DNA of 17,936 bases from CAISOG01 sp044375625 (GCA_044375625.1 JBILMH010000036.1:1-17936), one strand, 5' to 3'; counted from the first letter of the stretch, positions 1 to 7,712 are shown. Notes: generated by a model from the sequence alone, not told the origin. A program made the numbers and translations.

Positions 1-669
1 CGCAGCCTCAATAAGGGCGGCGCGCAGAGTGGCAGCCGTTTCCTTAAGATTATCTGGAATTTCGGCTTCGTAAAATTCAGCGCCCAGGCTTTCGTCTTTC
101 CACAGAATCGCCTTGTTTTTCACCAGGTCAACCAAGCCAGCGTAGTCAGATTCGGCACCAATCGGAATGTGCAAAACAAGTGGGCGCGCGCCCAGACGAT
201 CGACCATCATCTCAACGCATCGATCAAAATTGGCACCAATACGGTCCATTTTGTTAACGTAACAAATCCGCGGCACACCGTATTTATCAGCCTGACGCCA
301 AACTGTTTCGGATTGCGGCTCAACCCCCGCGACGCTGTCAAACACCGTGACCGCACCATCCAACACCCGCAAGCTACGCTCCACCTCAATCGTGAAGTCA
401 ACGTGCCCTGGTGTGTCGATAATGTTCACGCGGTAGTCGATGTCGTTCATCCGCCAGTTGCAGGTTGTCGCAGCTGAGGTGATGGTAATCCCACGCTCCT
501 GCTCCTGCTCCATCCAGTCCATAGTCGCCGTGCCCTCATGCACCTCACCAATTTTGTGGCTGCGCCCCGTGTAGTACAAAATCCGCTCTGTTGTCGTGGT
601 TTTACCCGCGTCAATGTGCGCCATGATACCAATGTTACGGTAACGCTCTAAGGGATGGGAACGAGGCAT
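1..669 (-). CDS. fusA: Elongation factor G, N-terminal part (cut by window edge)
   Basis: EF-G is the GTPase that drives ribosomal translocation. The frame is open from an ATG at 669 to base 1, giving the first 223 residues of about 690. Seen in the G domain: the P-loop AHIDAGKTT at residues 17-25, switch I with RGITI at 59-63, DTPGH at 85-89 and NKMD at 139-142. All nucleotide-binding signatures are intact. An AAAAGG Shine-Dalgarno lies about 8 bases before the start. The gene begins 18 bases after the rpsG stop on the same strand, the usual rpsL-rpsG-fusA order, so it is almost certainly co-transcribed with them. The C-terminal domains II-V, and probably tuf, lie beyond the left edge. Confidence 0.97.
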   Translation of the reverse strand, partial: MPRSHPLERYRNIGIMAHIDAGKTTTTERILYYTGRSHKIGEVHEGTATMDWMEQEQERGITITSAATTCNWRMNDIDYRVNIIDTPGHVDFTIEVERSLRVLDGAVTVFDSVAGVEPQSETVWRQADKYGVPRICYVNKMDRIGANFDRCVEMMVDRLGARPLVLHIPIGAESDYAGLVDLVKNKAILWKDESLGAEFYEAEIPDNLKETAATLRAALIEAA

Positions 670-687
670 GAGAAAATCCTTTTAATA

Positions 688-1164
688 TTACCAACGATAA
701 TGGGAGAAGGCTTTGTTTGATTCAGCCATACGGTGGGTTTCTTCCCGCTTTTTAACAGCGCCGCCACGACCCTGCGAGGCGTCCAACAGCTCAGCACGCA
801 GAGCGGCCGCCATGGTTTTTTCGTTTTTCTTACGCTTACGCGCCGCATCCCGCAACCAACGCATTCCGACGCTGATTGAACGATCCGAACGCACCTCAAT
901 CGGCACTTGGTAGGTAGCGCCACCCAAACGACGCGACACCACCTCCACCATTGGACGGGCATTATCCAGCGCTGATTGAAAAACCTTCAGCGGATCTTGC
1001 TTCGTAACGCGTTCAATATCATCAAGCGCACCATAGATGATTTGCTCAGCAACAGATTTTTTGCCGTGATTCATCACAATGGCAACCATGTGACTGATTT
1101 CAACACTGTTGAAACGAGGATCGGGAATAACTTCGCGTTTTTCTGGGCGGTGACGACGTGCCAT
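688..1164 (-). CDS. rpsG: 30S ribosomal protein S7
   Basis: S7 nucleates assembly of the 30S head by binding the 3' domain of 16S rRNA, and it contacts the exit-site tRNA. The 158-residue protein has the family's typical length. It starts MARRHRPEKR and carries the conserved GGATYQVPIEV stretch and the basic RWLRDAARKRK segment. The start ATG at 1164 is preceded by AAGGTAG, and the gene begins 11 bases after the rpsL stop. In many bacteria S7 also represses translation of the str operon; no operator structure was identified here. Confidence 0.97.
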   Translation of the reverse strand: MARRHRPEKREVIPDPRFNSVEISHMVAIVMNHGKKSVAEQIIYGALDDIERVTKQDPLKVFQSALDNARPMVEVVSRRLGGATYQVPIEVRSDRSISVGMRWLRDAARKRKKNEKTMAAALRAELLDASQGRGGAVKKREETHRMAESNKAFSHYRW

Positions 1165-1175
1165 TTTATACTACC

Positions 1176-1547
1176 TTACTTCGGTTTTTTCACGCCGTAC
1201 AAAGAACGACGTTTTTTACGGTTTTTAACACCCTGGGTATCCAGCGTGCCACGAATAATGTGATAGCGAACCCCGGGCAAGTCCTTTACCCGGCCGCCAC
1301 GAATCATGACCACCGAGTGCTCCTGCAGGTTGTGCCCCTCACCAGGGATATAGGCAATAACCTCATAGCCATTGGTCAGGCGAATCCGCGCAACCTTACG
1401 CAAGGCCGAGTTCGGCTTTTTTGGAGTGGTGGTATAAACACGGGTACAAACCCCACGCTTTTGCGAGCAGGACTTCATGGCCGGTGATTTGGTCCGATAC
1501 ACCTTTGGGCTACGCGGCTGACGAACCAACTGATTAATAGTAGGCAT
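1176..1547 (-). CDS. rpsL: 30S ribosomal protein S12
   Basis: S12 sits at the decoding centre of the small subunit and governs translational accuracy. The 123-residue length is standard. I chose the ATG at 1547 (MPTINQLVRQ) rather than a longer in-frame start at 1691, because S12 always begins this way and AGGA lies just upstream. Lys43 (in TPKKPNSALRK) and Lys88 (in GGRVKDLPG) are the wild-type residues whose replacement gives streptomycin resistance, so this allele looks sensitive. Asp89, the usual methylthiolation site, is present. It is the first gene of the str operon and is transcribed away from aspS. Confidence 0.97.
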   Translation of the reverse strand: MPTINQLVRQPRSPKVYRTKSPAMKSCSQKRGVCTRVYTTTPKKPNSALRKVARIRLTNGYEVIAYIPGEGHNLQEHSVVMIRGGRVKDLPGVRYHIIRGTLDTQGVKNRKKRRSLYGVKKPK

Positions 1548-1626
1548 AGAGCATTTCCTAAAAAAATTCTTGTACATCTTAACGATACACACCCGCATCA
1601 CCACTTTTGGCTTAGCAGAGTGCAGC

Positions 1627-1655
1627 AAGTTACCGACAAAGCAAGCTGTCGTCAA
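1627..1655 (-). promoter_or_regulatory. Candidate sigma70-type promoter for the rpsL operon
   Basis: On the minus strand a TTGACG -35 box (1655-1650) and a TAACTT -10 box (1632-1627) are separated by exactly 17 bases, about 80 bases before the rpsL start. The -35 box matches the consensus in five of six bases; the -10 is weak (three of six). Position and spacing support it, but it is an inference from pattern alone. The divergent aspS leader shares this 218-base gap and shows no clear promoter. Confidence 0.35.
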
Positions 1656-1765
1656 GCGGTTTGCAACAAAAAGCTTATCCCCATTGCACAACTTTGTTGC
1701 ACGCGCTTAGATTAGGCACAACCAACCCAGTTTCACCATCCCTTTAGTTCAGAAAGATTGCCACC

Positions 1766-3565
1766 ATGTCCACAGCCCTACATCCCTATCGAACCCATCG
1801 TTGCAGCGCGCCACGCGCTGAACATGTTGGCACAACCATGCGCCTTAGCGGCTGGGTGCATCGTATTCGTGACCATGGCGGGGTGCTGTTTTTGGATTTG
1901 CGGGATCACTATGGCCTGACCCAATGCGTCGCGGCGCAGGATAATCCCAATTTGGCCGGCCTAGAAAAATTAAAGCCTGAATCGGTGGTGACCATCACGG
2001 GAACTCTGCAGGCGCGGCCAGCCGAAACCATCAACAGCAATCTGCCAACGGGCGAAGTCGAGCTGGTGGTGGAGCAATTGGCCATCCTGTCAGAGGCCGA
2101 CACCCTGCCCTTTCCTGTTCATGGCAATGAGCCAGTTGGTGAAGATATGCGCTATCGCCATCGCTATATCGATTTACGGCGGGAGGAGGCGCATCGGCGC
2201 ATCATGTTGCGTACCGCCATTATCGACAGCGCGCGCCGCCGCATGAAGGCCGCGGACTTTAATGAAATTCAAACCCCCATCCTGACCGTCAGCTCGCCAG
2301 AGGGGGCACGGGACTATCTGGTACCATCCCGCCTACATCCTGGCAGCTTCTACGCCCTGCCGCAGGCGCCACAAATTTTTAAGCAATTGTTGATGGTGTC
2401 TGGCTTTGATCGCTATTTCCAGATTGCCCCCTGTTTTCGGGATGAGGATGCCCGTGCCGACCGCGCCCCAGGCGACTTTTACCAGCTGGATTTGGAAATG
2501 TCGTTTGTAACGCAGGAGGATGTGTTTGCAACGGTTGAGCCCATATTGCTGGGCATTTTTGCGGAATTTGCCGCAGGTCGCCTGGTCGATTCCTTCCCCG
2601 TTGCGCGCTTTAGCTTTGAACAGGCTTTGTTGCAGTTTGGCACCGACAAACCCGATTTGCGCAACCCGTTGCGCATCCAGGATGTCACCACGGTTTTTGC
2701 CGACAGCGGCTTTGGCCTGTTTGCCCGTGGTGTGGCGGCGGGCAGCCTGGTGCGCGCCATCCCCTGCCAGGCGGCCAGCCAGCCCCGCAGCTTTTTTGAC
2801 GGCCTGAACGACTGGGCGCGGGAAATTGGCGCGGGCGGACTGGGCTATATTATTTTTGAGGGAGAGGAGGCCAAAGGGCCAATTGCCAAACACCTGGACG
2901 AACCGCGCCTGACCCAGCTGCGCCAACTGGCGGAGGCCGCGGGCGGCGACACCCTGTTTTTCGCTTGTGCCAAAGAAAAAGATGCGGCCAAATGGGCTGG
3001 CTTAGCGCGTACCAGGATTGCAGATTTGCTGGGATTGATAGAGCCAAACAGCTTTCGATTCTGCTGGATCACCGACTACCCCATGTTTGAATGGGATGAG
3101 GATGAAAAGGCGGTGGTGTTCTCCCACAACCCCTTTTCTATTCCACAAGGCGGTATGGAGGCCTTGCTGAATAACGATCCCCTAACGATTAAGGCGTCGC
3201 AATATGACTTTGTTTGCAATGGCTATGAGCTGTTGTCGGGGGCAATCCGCAACCACCTGCCCGATGTGTTTGTAAAAGCCATGGAAATTGCTGGTTTTGA
3301 CCAGGCAGAAGCCGAACGGCGTTTTGGTGGCTTGCTTAAGGCCTTTCGCTACGGCGTGCCACCGCATGGCGGGGTTGGCATTGGGATTGATCGCATCATC
3401 ATGCTGCTGGCCGATGCCCCCAACCTTAGGGAAATTTATGCTTTCCCGCTGAATCAACAAGGGCAAGATCTGATGCTGGGCGCCCCAACCGCCGAGGTTG
3501 CGCCACAGCATCTGAAGTTGTTGGGCATTCAGCTGGCTCCAAGTGTTCTCAAGAAGGCAGGTTAA
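1766..3565 (+). CDS. aspS: Aspartyl-tRNA synthetase, bacterial type
   Basis: A class IIb synthetase that charges tRNA with aspartate. The 599-residue chain has the bacterial layout: an N-terminal OB-fold anticodon-binding domain (about 1-130), the catalytic core, an inserted GAD domain (about 300-420) and the C-terminal part of the core. Motif 2 is visible as CFRDEDARADR around Arg225. Motif 3 is GVGIGIDR with Arg543. LVPSRLHPGSFYALPQ and the Q-x-F-KQLLM stretch are typical. In the OB fold His37, in RDHGG, occupies a position that in Pseudomonas is linked to non-discriminating enzymes, which also make Asp-tRNA(Asn) for GatCAB. This specificity is inference only. It is the first gene of a short plus-strand unit with the EipB-like gene, and diverges from the str operon. 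Confidence 0.97.
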   Translation: MSTALHPYRTHRCSAPRAEHVGTTMRLSGWVHRIRDHGGVLFLDLRDHYGLTQCVAAQDNPNLAGLEKLKPESVVTITGTLQARPAETINSNLPTGEVELVVEQLAILSEADTLPFPVHGNEPVGEDMRYRHRYIDLRREEAHRRIMLRTAIIDSARRRMKAADFNEIQTPILTVSSPEGARDYLVPSRLHPGSFYALPQAPQIFKQLLMVSGFDRYFQIAPCFRDEDARADRAPGDFYQLDLEMSFVTQEDVFATVEPILLGIFAEFAAGRLVDSFPVARFSFEQALLQFGTDKPDLRNPLRIQDVTTVFADSGFGLFARGVAAGSLVRAIPCQAASQPRSFFDGLNDWAREIGAGGLGYIIFEGEEAKGPIAKHLDEPRLTQLRQLAEAAGGDTLFFACAKEKDAAKWAGLARTRIADLLGLIEPNSFRFCWITDYPMFEWDEDEKAVVFSHNPFSIPQGGMEALLNNDPLTIKASQYDFVCNGYELLSGAIRNHLPDVFVKAMEIAGFDQAEAERRFGGLLKAFRYGVPPHGGVGIGIDRIIMLLADAPNLREIYAFPLNQQGQDLMLGAPTAEVAPQHLKLLGIQLAPSVLKKAG

Positions 3566-3570
3566 GGATT

Positions 3571-4437
3571 ATGGCGCGTGTGATAGGTTGGGTGATTTGG
3601 TCGGTGTTGTGGCTTTGCGCCCTAAGCCAGCTTGCCTTTGCGGCACAACCACTGAACCCGGGAACGTTTGAGCTGACCCCGCATCGCGCGCGCTACAGCG
3701 TGACCCTGGCCAAATCGGATGCGGGCAGCCCCGTTATCAATGCCTATGGCAATTATGAAATTGCCTGGGCGCTGCAATGCGATGGCTGGAGCTATGAGCA
3801 AAAGCTGAATCTAACCTTTTTGCGGGCGGATGGCAACGAAGATCGTTGGCAGGCTACCCATGCCGCCTTAGAAAGCCTGGATGGGCAGCACTATCGTTTT
3901 CACACCATAAGACGCCTGAACGACTATCCGCAGGAAACCTATGCTGGAGAGGCAAGCTTTGACAGCCCCGGCGGGGTTGGCCGGGTCAATTTTAGTCAGC
4001 CGCAGGCCGTAACCGTCAGCCTGCCCGCCGGCACCCTGTTTCCCCGCACCCATCTGGATCAATTGCTTAAGGCCATGGCCGACCACCGCCAGCTTTTTGA
4101 ACGGCAAGTTTTTGAAGGAGATTTTGACCGCCCCATTACCACAATCAACGCCTTTATTGGGCGAACTTTTGAGGCGCCGTTAGATGCCCCAGCCTTAGCC
4201 AAGGGACTTACCTGGCTGGTACGATTGGCCTATTTTAACGACAACAGTGGCCATCAAGAGGGTGTTGCCAACCGGGCGCCAGGCGGCAACAATAACGGTT
4301 TTGATCCCTTGTATGAGATGGAGTTTAGTTATAATGCCAGTGGTGTCAGCCACAATCTGCTGGTTGATTTCGGTGAATTTAGCCTAAGCAGCAACGCGGT
4401 GGACATTATGCCGCTGCCGCAACCGCACTGCCCTTAG
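3571..4437 (+). CDS. eipB: EipB-like periplasmic envelope integrity protein (DUF1849)
   Basis: A 288-residue exported protein. Residues 1-25 form a signal peptide (hydrophobic 5-23, cleavage probably after AFA). The mature part matches the EipB/DUF1849 pattern I know from Brucella and relatives: an N-terminal LTPHRARYSVTL strand, then CDGW, then the VDF-FSL strands near the end. EipB is a beta-spiral periplasmic protein needed for envelope integrity. Only two cysteines lie in the mature part, Cys70 (in QCDGW) and Cys287 (second from the end), placed as in the disulfide known for EipB, so this is a likely client of the DsbB encoded downstream. It starts 5 bases after aspS, so the two are probably one transcript. 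Identification rests on pattern recall, not an alignment. Confidence 0.8.
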   Translation: MARVIGWVIWSVLWLCALSQLAFAAQPLNPGTFELTPHRARYSVTLAKSDAGSPVINAYGNYEIAWALQCDGWSYEQKLNLTFLRADGNEDRWQATHAALESLDGQHYRFHTIRRLNDYPQETYAGEASFDSPGGVGRVNFSQPQAVTVSLPAGTLFPRTHLDQLLKAMADHRQLFERQVFEGDFDRPITTINAFIGRTFEAPLDAPALAKGLTWLVRLAYFNDNSGHQEGVANRAPGGNNNGFDPLYEMEFSYNASGVSHNLLVDFGEFSLSSNAVDIMPLPQPHCP

Positions 4438-4486
4438 CCTAATTTTGTCACAATTATGCAATAAAAACAAAAGGATTTACAGATTT

Positions 4487-4515
4487 TTGACATTTTGTTA
4501 GATACTTTTTAAGCA
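4487..4515 (+). promoter_or_regulatory. Candidate promoter upstream of divK-pleD
   Basis: A perfect TTGACA at 4487-4492 is followed after 17 bases by TAAGCA, a poor -10 box, in the A+T-rich gap (4438-4586) before divK. Several TTAA tetramers follow, but none are spaced seven bases apart as a CtrA site requires. The -35 box is convincing; the rest is not. Confidence 0.3.
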
Positions 4516-4586
4516 TATTTCCCTTAAATAGTTAGATGGGTTTTTAAGTTTTTTCTTTAACGTTCGCTAGGTTCCAGACGCACATC

Positions 4587-5006
4587 ATGACTCCTTTTCC
4601 AAACCATGCCCCTGTTTCTGGCACGCACCCCCTTAAAAAAGTGCTGATTGTTGAGGACAATGAACTTAACATGAAGCTGTTTAGCGATCTGCTAGAGGCC
4701 AAAGGCTTTGACGTTGCAAAGGCTAAGGATGGCTATCAAGCACTAGAATTGCTGGCGGAAAATCGCCCTGATTTAATTCTGATGGACTGGCAATTGCCTG
4801 AAATTACTGGGCAAGAGCTGACCCAGCGGCTAAAGGCGGATCCCAACACCCGTGCGATACCTATTATTGCGGTTACCGCTTTTGCCATGAAAGGCGACGA
4901 AGAAAAAATCCGCAATGTTGGCTGTGAGGGCTATATTGCGAAGCCAATTTCGGTTATGACTTTTCTAGAAACAGTTCAAAGCTTTCTGGAGACCACAAAT
5001 TCATGA
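4587..5006 (+). CDS. divK: Single-domain response regulator DivK
   Basis: DivK is a stand-alone receiver protein that, in Caulobacter and relatives, is phosphorylated by DivJ/PleC-type kinases and steers the CckA-CtrA cell-cycle pathway. Seen here: the acidic pair Glu23-Asp24, phospho-acceptor Asp67 (in LILMDWQLPE), Thr97 and Lys119 (in KPIS). The stretches KVLIVEDNELNMKLF and AVTAFAMKGDEEKIR are characteristic of DivK rather than of receivers generally. The only usable start (ATG 4587) gives a 16-residue Pro/His-containing N-terminal extension before KKVLIVEDN; no other start with a ribosome site exists nearer the domain. Its stop overlaps the pleD start (ATGA), so the two are translationally coupled. 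Confidence 0.93.
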   Translation: MTPFPNHAPVSGTHPLKKVLIVEDNELNMKLFSDLLEAKGFDVAKAKDGYQALELLAENRPDLILMDWQLPEITGQELTQRLKADPNTRAIPIIAVTAFAMKGDEEKIRNVGCEGYIAKPISVMTFLETVQSFLETTNS

Positions 5007-6433
5007 CTGGAACCGTATTGGTGGTCGATGACATTCCGGCCAACCTAAAACTGTTGGAAGCCAAACTGTTAAATCAGTATTTCGAGATACTGACCGCATC
5101 GGATGGGGAAACAGCACTTGAAATTGCTGAAGCAAAACAGCCGGATATTATCCTATTGGATGTGATGCTACCAGGAATGGATGGGTTTGAGACCTGCCAA
5201 CGCCTTAAGAAAAACCCGAAAACCAATCACATCCCCGTTATCATGGTCACGGCGTTATCGGATTCCGCCGATCGCGTGCGTGGATTGCAATGTGGGGCGG
5301 ATGATTTTTTGACCAAACCCCTTAACGACACCGCGCTGTTTGCCCGCGTTCGATCCCTGGTACGCCTTAAAATGCTAACCGACGCCCTGCGTTCACACCT
5401 GGAAACCAATGATCGGATGGGCAGCTTGATTGCCAATGAACAAGAAAATTGGGATATTGAGTCAGCCAATATTCTGCTGATTGAGGATGATCGCCCTCAT
5501 TCCGAGCATTTGCAACGAATCTTGGCAGAAGACAATCATTTTTGCGATGATTGTACAGACGGAAAGCAAGCGCTGCAGATGCTGAACACCAGTCATTTTG
5601 ACCTAGTCATGTTGGCGATGCATTTAGACACCGATGACAGCCTGCGCATTCTGTCGCAGATCCGTTCCAACGAAAAAAGCCGCAACATCCCTGTGTTGGT
5701 TCTGACGGAGGAGGGGGACGAAACGATGTTGGCCAAAGCCCTGGACATGGGGGTAACAGACTATGTGAACCGTCCTGTTGATGCCAATGAGCTTAAAGCC
5801 AGGGTGCGCACCCAAATTCGTCGTCGTCGATTCCAAGAGCGGTTACGAGAAATTTATGAAAAAAGCCTTTCCTTGGCGCACATCGATGAGCTTACTGGGC
5901 TTTACAACCGCCGCTACTTCAACAACCACCTGGAAACCTTATTTAAGAGAACGCGGGAACAAGATGGCGCCCTGGCAGTGATGATGGTGGATATTGATTT
6001 CTTCAAAAAGATTAATGACACCTATGGGCATGATGGCGGTGACGTGGTTTTAAAACAGGTGGCCTCTCGACTACAAGATGCTATTCGCGGCTATGATATC
6101 GTTGCCCGCTTGGGGGGGGAGGAGTTTGCGATGATTATGCCAGCTCTGCGCCCCGAACAAGCGCCACAAGCGGCTGAACGCCTATGCTTGAGCATCGCCG
6201 ATACCCCCTTTACCCTGCCTGATGGTCGGTCTATTCAGGTCACGGTCAGTATCGGCCTGTTTAATCAAACCCTGCAAGATCACGACACGCCAGATACCAT
6301 CATGAAATTGGCGGATCAGGCCTTGTACGCCGCCAAAAGGGGTGGCCGCAACCGGGTCGTCGGCAGTGATGCTCTGGCAGAACTCACTCAGGCGCCAGAG
6401 CCAACCAACCAGCCAGCCAACACAGCCGCCTAG
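5003..6433 (+). CDS. pleD: Diguanylate cyclase response regulator PleD (REC-REC-GGDEF)
   Basis: PleD makes cyclic di-GMP from two GTP when its receiver is phosphorylated, controlling polar development and the motile-sessile switch. The 476 residues hold REC1 (about 4-120) with Asp9-Asp10 and phospho-acceptor Asp53, REC2 (about 153-272), and a GGDEF domain (about 310-455). REC2 is degenerate: Ala205 stands where the phosphorylated Asp would be, so it probably acts only in dimer packing. The active-site signature is GGEEF at 371-375. The product-inhibition site RxxD (Arg362-Asp365) sits five residues before it, so feedback control by c-di-GMP is expected. The start overlaps the divK stop by four bases. 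The last 20 residues are a Pro/Ala/Thr-rich tail. Confidence 0.95.
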   Translation: MTGTVLVVDDIPANLKLLEAKLLNQYFEILTASDGETALEIAEAKQPDIILLDVMLPGMDGFETCQRLKKNPKTNHIPVIMVTALSDSADRVRGLQCGADDFLTKPLNDTALFARVRSLVRLKMLTDALRSHLETNDRMGSLIANEQENWDIESANILLIEDDRPHSEHLQRILAEDNHFCDDCTDGKQALQMLNTSHFDLVMLAMHLDTDDSLRILSQIRSNEKSRNIPVLVLTEEGDETMLAKALDMGVTDYVNRPVDANELKARVRTQIRRRRFQERLREIYEKSLSLAHIDELTGLYNRRYFNNHLETLFKRTREQDGALAVMMVDIDFFKKINDTYGHDGGDVVLKQVASRLQDAIRGYDIVARLGGEEFAMIMPALRPEQAPQAAERLCLSIADTPFTLPDGRSIQVTVSIGLFNQTLQDHDTPDTIMKLADQALYAAKRGGRNRVVGSDALAELTQAPEPTNQPANTAA

Positions 6434-6474
6434 CACAAGCGCTGCAACCTCAATGCAGTCTGCCCTAAATGCAA

Positions 6475-6506
6475 AACGCCCCAAGCCAAAAAAGACCTGG
6501 GGCGTT
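6475..6506 (-). terminator. Probable terminator between pleD and the Ala-rich gene
   Basis: A perfect 9-bp inverted repeat (AACGCCCCA at 6475-6483 and TGGGGCGTT at 6498-6506) with a 14-base loop lies between two convergent genes. Read on the minus strand it is followed by TTTTGCATTT, a modest U-run, so it best serves the Ala-rich gene; it may also slow transcripts from pleD. A smaller TTAAGC-AAAAA-GCTTAA hairpin sits beside it at 6513-6529. Confidence 0.5.
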
Positions 6507-6536
6507 ATGTGCTTAAGCAAAAAGCTTAAACCAGCC

Positions 6537-6863
6537 TTATTTAGCTGGAGTTACAGCAGGAGCAGCTTCTACTGGAGCAACTGGAGCAACTGGAGCAGCT
6601 TCGGCTGGCTTTTCAGCGGCTTTTTTGTCTTTTTTGTGTGCCTTAACTTTGTGGTGCTTTTTTTCAGCAGCTGGAGCAGCAGCGGCAGGAGCAGCAGCTT
6701 CGGTGGTTGCAGGAGCAACGGTTGCAGGAGCAGCAGCTTCGGTGGTTGCAGGAGCAACGGTTGCAGCAGCAGGAGCTTTCACAGCATCAGCAGCGTTAGC
6801 AGCAGCCAAAGGCAGGGCAAGGGCGGCAGCAAGAACGCTGGCCAGGGCGATTTTTTTCAACAT
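6537..6863 (-). CDS. Exported Ala/Pro-rich, Lys/His-rich low-complexity protein
   Basis: No family recognised. I start it at the ATG at 6863 (MLKKIALAS), 30 bases inside the longest frame, because GGAG lies seven bases upstream and a clean signal peptide follows (hydrophobic 4-22, cleavage near Ala24). The 108-residue product then has an Ala/Pro/Thr/Glu-rich arm (25-66) built partly from a perfect 13-residue tandem duplication, a strongly basic Lys/His block (67-85) and a Pro/Val/Ala tail. There is no cysteine and no predicted fold. In composition it resembles the E. coli acid-shock protein Asr (signal peptide, Ala/Thr/Pro, Lys/His), but composition is not homology. A periplasmic buffering or wall-binding role is speculation. 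It is convergent with pleD and divergent from the peroxiredoxin. Confidence 0.7.
   Translation of the reverse strand: MLKKIALASVLAAALALPLAAANAADAVKAPAAATVAPATTEAAAPATVAPATTEAAAPAAAAPAAEKKHHKVKAHKKDKKAAEKPAEAAPVAPVAPVEAAPAVTPAK
6686..6763 (-). repeat. Perfect 39-bp tandem duplication inside the Ala-rich gene
   Basis: Copy one (6686-6724) and copy two (6725-6763) are identical base for base. Each encodes 13 residues of the Ala/Pro/Thr arm, so the duplication keeps frame. Identity at every synonymous site indicates a recent slippage or unequal exchange event. Confidence 0.9.
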
Positions 6864-7045
6864 CGAATTCTCCGATAGATAATTAAGGATCAATTATGGC
6901 CAGGACGACCACAAACAAAATCATTTAAGACAATTGTGGCAAAGTTGCGATGCATATGCACAGAAGGCAAAAAAATCTTTTTTCACCTCTGATAATGGCC
7001 TGCCTTGACAAAGGGGGGATAAACCTCCAACTAACAGGGGACACA

Positions 7046-7079
7046 AAAGGTTTCGCCTCTGCAAGAGGTTAAATCCTTT
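7046..7079 (+). other. Nested inverted repeat in the peroxiredoxin leader
   Basis: AAAGG (7046-7050) pairs with CCTTT (7075-7079), and inside it CCTCT (7056-7060) pairs with AGAGG (7064-7068) around a 3-base loop. The structure lies about 32 bases before the peroxiredoxin start. It could be an RNA stem in the 5' leader or a DNA-binding site. A TTGACA at 7005-7010 upstream lacks a convincing -10 partner. No known riboswitch class is recognised. Confidence 0.3.
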
Positions 7080-7110
7080 AAAACCACCATCATTTATCAG
7101 GAGTAGCCCC

Positions 7111-7650
7111 ATGTTAACCGTTGGCGATATTTTTCCAGAGTACAAACTAACAGCAGTGGTTTCCGCTGACCCCAAAGATGCCTTTAAGGACGTCACCCAA
7201 GACAGCTATAAGGGCAAATGGAAAATTTACATGTGGTGGCCAAAGGATTTTACCTTTGTTTGCCCAACCGAAATTGTTGGCTATGACAAATTGAACAAAC
7301 AATTTGCCGATCGTGATGCCGTCTTGTTGGGGCTGTCAACCGATTCTGAGTATGTTCACCTGGCCTGGCGCACCCATCATGCCGACATGAACAAAATCAG
7401 CATGCCGATGCTGTCCGACATTAAGCGTGAATTGGCCACCGCCACTGGTATTCTGCACAAGGATGCTGGCGTTGCCCTTCGCGCCACCTTTATCGTCGAT
7501 CCCGAAAATGTGATTCGTCATGTTCAGGTTAACGATCTGTCGGTTGGCCGCAGCCCTGAAGAAGCCTTGCGCATCCTAGATGCCCTGCAATCGGATGAGC
7601 TGTGCCCATGCAATTGGCACAAGGGTGAGCCGACCATTCAAGTTGGCTAA
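7111..7650 (+). CDS. ahpC: AhpC-type 2-Cys peroxiredoxin
   Basis: A thiol peroxidase of the AhpC/TSA family that reduces hydrogen peroxide, organic peroxides and perhaps peroxynitrite. The peroxidatic cysteine is Cys51 in FTFVCPTE. The C-terminal Cys165 and Cys167 in DELCPCNWHKGE form the three-cysteine pattern of the mycobacterial-type AhpC, which is recycled by AhpD or a thioredoxin-like partner rather than by AhpF. The 179-residue length fits that subgroup. AGGAG lies seven bases before the ATG. It appears to be a single-gene transcript: a nested inverted repeat sits in its leader and a strong terminator follows. No ahpD or oxyR is visible nearby, so the reductant is not known from this window. 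Confidence 0.92.
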   Translation: MLTVGDIFPEYKLTAVVSADPKDAFKDVTQDSYKGKWKIYMWWPKDFTFVCPTEIVGYDKLNKQFADRDAVLLGLSTDSEYVHLAWRTHHADMNKISMPMLSDIKRELATATGILHKDAGVALRATFIVDPENVIRHVQVNDLSVGRSPEEALRILDALQSDELCPCNWHKGEPTIQVG

Positions 7651-7680
7651 GCCTTTGACGTTATCATAATCATTGCCAAC

Positions 7681-7712
7681 GGGGCACCTGGATCACTGGG
7701 TGTCCCTTTGTG
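7681..7712 (+). terminator. Intrinsic terminator after the peroxiredoxin
   Basis: GGGGCACC (7681-7688) pairs fully with GGTGTCCC (7699-7706), one pair being G-U, around a 10-base loop, and TTTGTGTT follows. It lies 31 bases after the peroxiredoxin stop. It also argues against the longer upstream starts for the next gene. Confidence 0.75.

Noticed and set aside
1548..1691. Longer rpsL frame beginning at 1691
   Set aside because: It would add 48 non-ribosomal residues; S12 begins MPTINQL and the ATG at 1547 has its own ribosome site.
1684..1714. TTGCAC with TAGATT as the aspS promoter
   Set aside because: The spacer would be 19 bases and the boxes are weak; not enough to call.
4509..4560. Cluster of TTAA tetramers before divK resembling CtrA boxes
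   Set aside because: The gaps between successive TTAA motifs are 11, 16 and 9 bases; the CtrA consensus needs seven.
7005..7010. TTGACA as the peroxiredoxin promoter
   Set aside because: No acceptable -10 hexamer at 16-18 bases; kept only as a remark.
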